Of a DNA stretch of 64,000 nt, positions 58,892 through 64,000 are shown in pieces. Position numbers and translations under genes: made by a program. The notes under the pieces were generated by a model. That model had not been told where the DNA came from. It worked only from the letters and a program-made list of their open reading frames with translations, and did no database searches. This DNA comes from an uncultured Prevotella sp. (lineage in GTDB: Bacteria > Bacteroidota > Bacteroidia > Bacteroidales > Bacteroidaceae), in assembly GCA_905234265.1 (NCBI GenBank), contig CAJOHJ010000006.1, forward strand, positions 109,011 through 173,010, written 5' to 3'. Every line of letters begins with the position of its first letter. The stretch's first letter is position 1.

Positions 58892-60499
58892 TTAGTCTAA
58901 GCAGTCATCGTCGCCGTCGTCCATTGCAATGCCGTCTTCCCAGAGTGTGGGCGATGTCTGGCAGGGTTGCTGGCTGTTGACTTCTATCCAGCGGCTCCAT
59001 CCGGAAATCTTGTCGAATGCCAGCCGTTTGTATGTAGTTTCGAAATTAGCCTCCCACTGGCCTCTTTGCACATTGTCAGGAATTGAAACTAAGTAGCCCT
59101 CAATGCTGCCGTCTCCCCATATTCGCTGTGCGATGTACGGTATGCGAATGCCCTCCTCGTTGAAGGCATGTTTGGTGACATAGTAGCTGTTCTGCTGTCC
59201 CAGCATCACGCTCATATCCACTTCAAAGCCCATGTCCGTCAGGAAGTTGCTTGCCACCTGTTTCACGATGCAGGCATTGTAGGCTGCCCCCAGCTCTTCA
59301 TACAGTCCGGTAGGGAATGCAGATGGTGCACTGTCGAAAATGTCTTCTATGTAGTCTACAATGTCGTAGTTTGGCATGCCTCTTTCCACCATGAAAGCCC
59401 TCGCCGTACATTCGTCTATGGCATCGCGTATTGCCTGGTTGTCGCTCTTATAGGCTGTTATGAGACAGTCTACAAATTCGCGGAGCTTAGCTCCAAAGGC
59501 GTCTAAGTTGCGTGTGCGTGTTGCGGAAATATCGCAGAAGAAAGGCGCTCCTGGCTCTTGTTCTTTTTCCCAGTTGTCAACGCTTTTCCGGCATAATACT
59601 GCGAGAGCTGCCTCTATGTCGCTGCTTTTAGCCAGCTCTTCTACAAGCACAGAGTAGTCGCCGCCAGCTCCGGGAACGACAAATGTAGATGCAACCACGT
59701 AGTCGCAGATGTCTTTCAGCTCGAACAGGTATTCGGCAGTGTTCATCAGGCATGCATCCATGTAAACCACCTGCGGGCGGATGCCAGAGGCTTTGATGGC
59801 TGTCGTAAGAGAGTTTACGCTGAAGTGTCTGTTGTCGTGGCCGTTGTCATAGACAAGGCCGCGGGTGGGAACTGCTGCCGCGTTCAGAGGCAAGTCGTCT
59901 TTAGGATTGTAACCGCCGCCATGGTCGCTGATAATGAACACATAGTTCTTTGCAGGGCATGTCTCGGCGGCCCATCTGATGAAGTTCGTCAGCGAGTCTT
60001 GATTGCTGATGTCGCAGTTGTCGGGACCGTAGACGTTATCCTGGTCGCTGAACTGCTGCACGTAGCCCTTGCCGAGATCGACAGTGAAACGGTAGGTGCC
60101 GTTAGGCCTGATTTCGTCCAGCACTTGGAATATTGGCATGTTGAGGGCTTCCTCCACATCTGCTTGCGAGCCTCCCGCAGCCTCTATCTTGGCACGGAAC
60201 GTTTCAGGGTCGCACTCTGCAGCCAGCGACTCGCTGTCTGAGAATTTGTACTGTACGGCTATATTCACCCGGTTGTAGCTCTCGGCGCTGGCACCGTAGA
60301 AGGCTGCAATATTGCCCACGATGCCTCTGTCGAGATTGCCGCCGCCATATCCGTAGAAGATGATGGTGTAGTCGGCCAGTTCACTCTCTTGTCCGCCTTG
60401 TGGCTGTGGGCTTGCAGGGTTGTCGGTGTGTGAAGAACACGCAGTGATGGCAAGTGCCATAGGCACCAGCAGCATCCAAAGTCTAAGAATTGCTCTCAT
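58892..60499 (-). CDS. Clostripain-family (C11) cysteine peptidase lipoprotein
   Basis: 535 residues from ATG 60499: lipoprotein signal MRAILRLWMLLVPMALAITA then CSS. C11 core: YTIIFYGYGGGNLDRGI, the catalytic His193 in IISDHGGGYN and Cys250 in VVYMDACLMNTAEYL. The family cuts after Arg or Lys and is often calcium-dependent and self-processing. Related Bacteroidales enzymes (fragipain-like) activate secreted toxins or act on surface proteins. The C-terminus is acidic (DDGDDDCLD). A ~290-nt leader with strong secondary structure precedes it. Confidence 0.92.
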   Translation of the reverse strand: MRAILRLWMLLVPMALAITACSSHTDNPASPQPQGGQESELADYTIIFYGYGGGNLDRGIVGNIAAFYGASAESYNRVNIAVQYKFSDSESLAAECDPETFRAKIEAAGGSQADVEEALNMPIFQVLDEIRPNGTYRFTVDLGKGYVQQFSDQDNVYGPDNCDISNQDSLTNFIRWAAETCPAKNYVFIISDHGGGYNPKDDLPLNAAAVPTRGLVYDNGHDNRHFSVNSLTTAIKASGIRPQVVYMDACLMNTAEYLFELKDICDYVVASTFVVPGAGGDYSVLVEELAKSSDIEAALAVLCRKSVDNWEKEQEPGAPFFCDISATRTRNLDAFGAKLREFVDCLITAYKSDNQAIRDAIDECTARAFMVERGMPNYDIVDYIEDIFDSAPSAFPTGLYEELGAAYNACIVKQVASNFLTDMGFEVDMSVMLGQQNSYYVTKHAFNEEGIRIPYIAQRIWGDGSIEGYLVSIPDNVQRGQWEANFETTYKRLAFDKISGWSRWIEVNSQQPCQTSPTLWEDGIAMDDGDDDCLD

Positions 60500-60790
60500 A
60501 GTCTGTAAAGTTTGGTTAATAATAATATTAAACATTAGATTAATGTCACATCTTCCTGTTTTAGGCGGCACTAACCTTAAGACTAAGAGAAAGCGCGGAC
60601 CTGCCATAATTCCAGTCAGGCTCACCACAAGCCCCAAATACGCTATGGAGTATCCGCGCTCTGAAGCGCAGCACCATATATGCGTATTTGGTCGTGTTCT
60701 TTTTCTCGTTTCGAGGTGGTGATTCGACTGGAAAATAGAACAGTGCAATAAATAAGTAGAATGTGCCAGCCGCAATCGACAGACGCAATT
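60500..60790 (-). ncRNA. Candidate structured 5' leader or small RNA upstream of the clostripain gene
   Basis: Read on the minus strand from the promoter at 60797-60804: TGTGCCAG/CTGGCACA opens the transcript. TTCCAGTC and TCACCAC then pair with GTGGTGA and GACTGGAA, separated by a small internal loop. Inside are CTCG-AAA-CGAG, CCAAATACGC/GCGTATTTGG (10 bp perfect), TATGG/CCATA and the apical GCGCT-TCAG-AGCGC. No open frame of quality is present. The nested rod resembles a functional RNA; I cannot name a family. It fills most of the gap between the clostripain and topB genes. Confidence 0.5.
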
Positions 60791-60796
60791 CTGGCA

Positions 60797-60804
60797 CAAA
60801 TTTA
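60797..60804 (-). promoter_or_regulatory. -7 promoter element of the clostripain leader
   Basis: TAAATTTG on the minus strand, ~300 nt upstream of the clostripain start. Confidence 0.55.
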
Positions 60805-60835
60805 GTGATTTAATTCAAATTTCAAAAGAAATTGG

Positions 60836-60888
60836 CTGAAAAATTTTTCAGTCTGCCCAAAATAGACGCAAAAGCGTCGCGCGGGCAG
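60836..60888 (-). terminator. Nested hairpin after topB
   Basis: CTGCCC/GGGCAG encloses GACGC-AAAA-GCGTC; on the minus strand the palindrome CTGAAAAATTTTTCAG follows. It lies 15 nt after the topB stop. Confidence 0.65.
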
Positions 60889-60902
60889 TGCGCAGCCCCC
60901 TG

Positions 60903-62747
60903 TCAGGCATTAACCTTCCTGTTGGTGTTGTCGCTGATTACCTGGCGCACGATGTCGTTGACCTGCACCTTCAGCTCGTCGATGAATTGCTTGGCGTCGT
61001 AGTTGTGATGCTCTATGTCGCGCAGCTTCTTTTCCCAGATGCCTGTCAGTTCCGGACTTTTCAGCAGTTCCTCGTGGATGAGGTCTATCAGTTCCATGCC
61101 CGTTGGCGTGGCTACCAGCTTCTTGCGCTCCTTGCGGATGTAGTGGCGCTTGAAGAGCGTCTCGATGATGGCGGCACGCGTGGATGGGCGACCGATGCCG
61201 TTTTCCTTCATGGCGGCACGCAGGTTCTCGTCTTCCACCAGCTTGCCGGCCGTCTCCATGGCACGCAGCAGCGTAGCCTCGGTGTAGTACTTGGGCGGCG
61301 TGGTCCACTTCTCGGTCAGCGTAGGCTTGTGGGAGCCGCTTTCGCCCTGTGTGAACGTGGGCAGCGTGCGCTCCTCGTCGGCGGGGGTGTCACCTTCTTT
61401 GGCATTGTCGCCGGCAGGCTCTTCCGCCTTTTCTTCCTTGCTGTAGACTACCCTCCAGCCGGGCTTGAGTATCTCCTTGCCGCTGACCTTGAACTCAGTT
61501 TTCTCAACCTCTCCCAGCACGGTGGTGGTGGAAAACTCGCAGTCGGGGTAGAAGACGCTGATGAAGCGCCGCGCAATGAGGTCGAAGACTTTCTGCTCCA
61601 TGTCGCTGAGGCCCTGCGGCACTTGTCCGGTGGGGATGATGGCATGGTGGTCGGTGACCTTCGACGTGTCGAAGACTTTCTTCGACTTCGGCAGCTTCTT
61701 GCCGGCAGCCAGTTCCTTCACCAGTGCTGCGTAGGGAGCCTGGCCGCCAACGCGCACCTGGAACAGACCGTTCAGCGTCTGCGGACACTTAGGGTAGACA
61801 TCATCGGGCAGGAATGTCGTGTCCACGCGCGGATAGCTGGTCAGTTTCTTCTCATAGAGCTGCTGGATGAGGTTGAGCGTCATTTCTGCCGAGAAGCCGA
61901 ACTTCTTGTTGCACTCCACCTGCAGCGAGGTGAGGTCGAAGAGCGACGGCGGCTGCTCCTTGCCTTTCTTCTTCTCCACCTTGGTGACTGTGAACGGCTT
62001 GCCCTCGATTTCGGCAAAAGCCTTCTCGCCGTCCTCCTGGCTGGTGAACTTGCCCTTGGTGGCCGTGAACGTTGTGTCGCGGTAGACCGTTGCCAGCACC
62101 CAGTAAGGCTCGGGCTTGAAATTGTCGATTTCCTTCTGCCTGTTGACAATCATTGCCAGCGTGGGCGTCTGCACGCGCCCTATCGACAGCACCTGCCGGT
62201 TCTGGCTGTATTTTATGGTGTACAGGCGCGTACAGTTGATGCCGAGCAGCCAGTCGCCGACGGCACGGCTCAGTCCGGCCATGTAGAGCGACTGGTATTC
62301 CGACTGGTCCTTCAGCGTGGCAAAGCCCTCGCGGATGGCCTCGTCGGTCATCGACGATATCCACAGCCGCCGGACGGGACATTTGGCTCCGGCCTTCTGC
62401 ATCACCCACCGCTGAATAAGCTCGCCCTCTTGGCCAGCGTCGCCGCAGTTGATGATGCTGTCGGCCTGCTGCATTAGGCGCTCGATGGTGGCAAACTGCT
62501 TCTTGATGCCCTGGTCTTCCTTCAGACGGATGCCGAAGCGGGGCGGAATCATGGGCAGCGACGACAGGCTCCACGACTTCCACTGCGGAGTGTAGTCCTC
62601 AGGCATCTTCAATTCGCAGAGATGGCCGAAGGTCCACGTCACCTGATAGCCGTTGCCCTCCATGTATCCGTCGTGCGACGACGTGGCGCCGATGATGCGC
62701 GCAATGTCCTTGGCAACGCTGGGTTTCTCAGCTATACAAACTATCAT
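60903..62747 (-). CDS. topB: DNA topoisomerase III (type IA)
   Basis: 614 residues. The TOPRIM domain opens MIVCIAEKPSVAKDIARIIG with CGDAGQEGELIQRWV for the metal-binding acidic residues. The catalytic tyrosine is Tyr305 in KKLTSYPRVDTTFLPDDV. IPTGQVPQGLS and GIGRPSTRAAIIETLFKRHY follow. It has no zinc-finger tail and is shorter than E. coli TopB, as is common in Bacteroidetes. The enzyme unlinks replication and recombination intermediates. A DNA repeat array lies between it and the hypothetical gene upstream. Confidence 0.96.
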   Translation of the reverse strand: MIVCIAEKPSVAKDIARIIGATSSHDGYMEGNGYQVTWTFGHLCELKMPEDYTPQWKSWSLSSLPMIPPRFGIRLKEDQGIKKQFATIERLMQQADSIINCGDAGQEGELIQRWVMQKAGAKCPVRRLWISSMTDEAIREGFATLKDQSEYQSLYMAGLSRAVGDWLLGINCTRLYTIKYSQNRQVLSIGRVQTPTLAMIVNRQKEIDNFKPEPYWVLATVYRDTTFTATKGKFTSQEDGEKAFAEIEGKPFTVTKVEKKKGKEQPPSLFDLTSLQVECNKKFGFSAEMTLNLIQQLYEKKLTSYPRVDTTFLPDDVYPKCPQTLNGLFQVRVGGQAPYAALVKELAAGKKLPKSKKVFDTSKVTDHHAIIPTGQVPQGLSDMEQKVFDLIARRFISVFYPDCEFSTTTVLGEVEKTEFKVSGKEILKPGWRVVYSKEEKAEEPAGDNAKEGDTPADEERTLPTFTQGESGSHKPTLTEKWTTPPKYYTEATLLRAMETAGKLVEDENLRAAMKENGIGRPSTRAAIIETLFKRHYIRKERKKLVATPTGMELIDLIHEELLKSPELTGIWEKKLRDIEHHNYDAKQFIDELKVQVNDIVRQVISDNTNRKVNA

Positions 62748-62766
62748 CTTTTTTTGAATTACTCAG

Positions 62767-62774
62767 CAAAGGTA
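62767..62774 (-). promoter_or_regulatory. -7 promoter element for topB
   Basis: TACCTTTG on the minus strand, 19 nt upstream of the topB ATG. Confidence 0.65.
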
Positions 62775-62850
62775 CGGCTTTTTTCCGACTTTTTCCGAAA
62801 TTCCGGAGATTTTATCGTCGTCGCACACCGTTTTTTTGCATTTCACAAAA

Positions 62851-62949
62851 ATATCTCCGTAAGATAATTCCGTATCTCTGCATGTTACGAAATTATCTTA
62901 CGGAGATAATTTTTTATCTCTGCGTGTTACGAAATTATCTTACGGAGAT
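62851..62949. repeat. Element family B array between topB and the hypothetical gene
   Basis: GTTACGAAATTATCTTACGG starts at 62884 and 62926, 42 nt apart, plus a diverged leading unit (ATATCTCCGTAAGATAATTC). It ends 9 nt from the stop of the upstream gene. Confidence 0.85.
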
Positions 62950-62958
62950 GGCGCATTG

Positions 62959-63657
62959 CTATTTTACCTGTTCTTGGTCAAACTTCTGGCCGTTCCATTT
63001 CATGAGTATGTTGACGACGCCCCTGGAGTCGTGGATGTAGGCTCTGATATCCTTGCCCTGGCGGGGCAGGCTGTAGCTGACGGCAGGTGTCACCTGGATG
63101 CTGGCACCTACGTCGTAAGGCGAGGTATAGGTCAGCGTACGCTTCTCGTTGTCATAGAGGTAGAAGAAAAGTCCGCAGTATTGGCAGTCGGTCGCTTTGC
63201 CGTTGACGAGAAGTCCTGTGTTGGCACAGACCAGCTTGTGCTTGCCGTCGTTGCAGTTCCAGTAGCAGAACTCTGTGTAGGCAGCCTCTCCGGCGTCTGC
63301 ATACCGATGGTCGAAGCGGATGAAGCCGTTGCGCTCGTCGACAATGAACGACGCGCCTTCCTCCTGCTGGCGGCTCTGGCGGCGCAGCAGCCAGTTCTTG
63401 TTGACGTTCGCCAGCGCCTCGCCAGTGTCTTCTTGAGAGAGAATGGCCGACAGAAAGTCGCTGATGCCAGGACGCGCGCCGCTGAACTTGACGGGGAACG
63501 TCATGCTCGGGCCACCGCCGTCCATGGGTGACGTGTTGTCGTCGTCAAGGGCTATTTTTGATAACAGATAATATGTGGTGATAAGTATCCATAAGTATTG
63601 TTTTCCGGCTTTAAGCCGTTTATATCGTTTAACTGTGATGTTCGCAATTAGTATCAT
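62959..63657 (-). CDS. Membrane-anchored hypothetical protein
   Basis: 232 residues from the Met at 63657, which has an AAGG stretch at usable distance; the Met three codons upstream (63666) is also possible. One N-terminal hydrophobic segment (QYLWILITTYYLLSKIA) after a basic start suggests a signal anchor. The rest is soluble, with GGPSMTFPVKFSGARPGISD, DERNGFIRFDHRYADAGEAA, four Cys in pairs (FCYWNC, CQYC) and a beta-rich end (LTYTSPYDVGASIQVTPAVS). I do not recognise the family. The ordered codon use and long frame support a real gene. Confidence 0.7.
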   Translation of the reverse strand: MILIANITVKRYKRLKAGKQYLWILITTYYLLSKIALDDDNTSPMDGGGPSMTFPVKFSGARPGISDFLSAILSQEDTGEALANVNKNWLLRRQSRQQEEGASFIVDERNGFIRFDHRYADAGEAAYTEFCYWNCNDGKHKLVCANTGLLVNGKATDCQYCGLFFYLYDNEKRTLTYTSPYDVGASIQVTPAVSYSLPRQGKDIRAYIHDSRGVVNILMKWNGQKFDQEQVK

Positions 63658-63666
63658 GTATGCCAT

Positions 63667-63742
63667 CCTTCTGATATGTCATAACGAAGTGTTAAAAATG
63701 TGATTTTTATCTTTAACACCGTTTGGTTATGGTTTTTTTTGC
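63667..63742. other. Intergenic dyad upstream of the hypothetical gene
   Basis: GTGTTAAA (63689-63696) and TTTAACAC (63712-63719) form a perfect 8-bp inverted repeat in the divergent gap, a possible operator. No clear -7 element for the minus-strand gene was found. Confidence 0.35.
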
Positions 63743-63750
63743 TATCTTTG
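63743..63750 (+). promoter_or_regulatory. -7 promoter element at the right edge
   Basis: TATCTTTG followed by GCAGCG. It directs transcription rightwards out of the window. Confidence 0.6.
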
Positions 63751-63756
63751 CAGCGA

Positions 63757-64000
63757 TTTTCCGCATTCACTCTGTTGGGTGATTGCCGTTTTAAGCGGCT
63801 ATCTGAAAACAGAACAGCTCACGCCGTGCTGAGAGAGGCGAAGTCTTCGGATGGAGTCGAACGAGGCGGGCAACATCGGAAAAGCCGCAAGGCGATTCCG
63901 GCAGAGGTGGGAAGCGGGGAATGACATAGAAAGGCGTTTACTTGACGCTTTGTTTCAAGACGTATCGTAATCTCGCAAATTACAGTCATTAGAGTCTTGA
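63757..64000 (+). ncRNA. Promoter-led, gene-free structured stretch running off the window
   Basis: No convincing coding frame. Short stems are visible: CTGTT/AACAG enclosing GCCG/CGGC (63772-63813), CTCAC/GTGCTGAG nearby, GCCG/CGGC around 63884-63903 and CTTGA/TCAAG around 63941-63958. Composition is G-rich on the plus strand, unlike spacer DNA. It is probably a long 5' leader of a gene beyond the edge or an independent RNA; no family recognised. Confidence 0.4.

Noticed and set aside
58668..58895. 75-codon open frame after the sugar kinase
   Set aside because: It begins in the 21-nt repeats and runs through a strong hairpin; no family sequence or ribosome-binding site.
60500..60799. Hundred-codon N-terminal extension of the clostripain gene
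   Set aside because: It contains the structured leader, and the lipoprotein signal begins exactly at 60499.
60888..62477. Long open frame (529 codons) on the plus strand
   Set aside because: It is antisense to topB, whose motifs are complete; GC-rich third positions create long antisense frames. Similar antisense frames at 11076-12578, 17959-19194, 22672-23895 and 37270-38616 were dropped for the same reason.
63815..63850. TPP riboswitch resemblance (GCTGAGAG)
   Set aside because: The second conserved TPP segment (ACCTGAT...) is absent within the expected distance.
63700..63924. 74-codon open frame at the right edge
   Set aside because: Its start lies upstream of the promoter at 63743 and the codon pattern is poor.

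Overview
The window is a piece of a Bacteroidales chromosome, most likely a Prevotella/Segatella-type member of the Prevotellaceae. The evidence is a SusC/SusD pair, a full-length SprA (Sov) type IX secretion translocon next to ruvA, GH3, CE8 and GH43 polysaccharide enzymes, a BspA-like leucine-rich-repeat protein, a GH77 amylomaltase with an N-terminal starch-binding region, and many Bacteroidetes-type promoters (-7 element TAnnTTTG, sometimes with TTTG about 19-20 bp upstream). No phage, insertion sequence, tRNA, rRNA or CRISPR array was found.

Layout. 1-5.2 kb: the end of an OmpA-family gene, a secreted protein, an outer-membrane protein, then paaK with a tandem-ACT protein. 5.2-9.4 kb: a GT87-like membrane protein, a structured non-coding region, a 713-residue secreted protein and a 48-codon peptide gene. 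9.4-14.6 kb: an AAA/DUF4143 ATPase behind a set of 33-bp-spaced operator-like repeats, argS, a WYL regulator and ruvA. 14.6-22.1 kb: sprA. 22.4-31.6 kb: GH3 and CE8 enzymes facing a membrane-bound propeller/AraC regulator. 31.6-39.9 kb: a minus-strand cluster of a PstS-like binding protein, SusC, SusD, a secreted M20 amidohydrolase and a Na+/dicarboxylate-type symporter. 40.1-47.9 kb: ridA, then a minus-strand run etfB-etfA-acyl-CoA dehydrogenase-LRR protein-nadB. 48.0-54.1 kb: a plus-strand run purN-helicase-phosphopantetheinyl transferase-malQ-ribD. 54.1-64.0 kb: GH43 arabinanase, MscS channel, BadF-type sugar kinase, clostripain-family lipoprotein, topB, a hypothetical protein and a promoter-led RNA-like region at the right edge.

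Genes that probably work together: SprA would export the five proteins that share a C-terminal motif (ends of the genes at 999, 6902, 22411, 25438 and the minus-strand gene ending at 42282). GH3, CE8 and the facing regulator look like a small pectin/hemicellulose module. SusCD, amidohydrolase and symporter look like an uptake-and-cleavage pathway for an amide conjugate. ETF and acyl-CoA dehydrogenase form a redox unit.

The most unusual feature is a system of dispersed short repeats built on 7-nt or 21-nt units. Arrays of one family (21/42-nt period, key words TTACGAAATTATC and GGAGATAATTT) lie at five places. A second family (core ATTTGCTGCCGC/GCGGCAGCAAAT flanked by 7-nt repeats) lies at about five. 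Copies sit in frame inside argS and ribD and across the start of sprA, and a third 7/21-nt array lies in frame inside the symporter gene, adding roughly 28 to 45 residues of low-complexity peptide to otherwise conserved proteins. I know of no description of this system.
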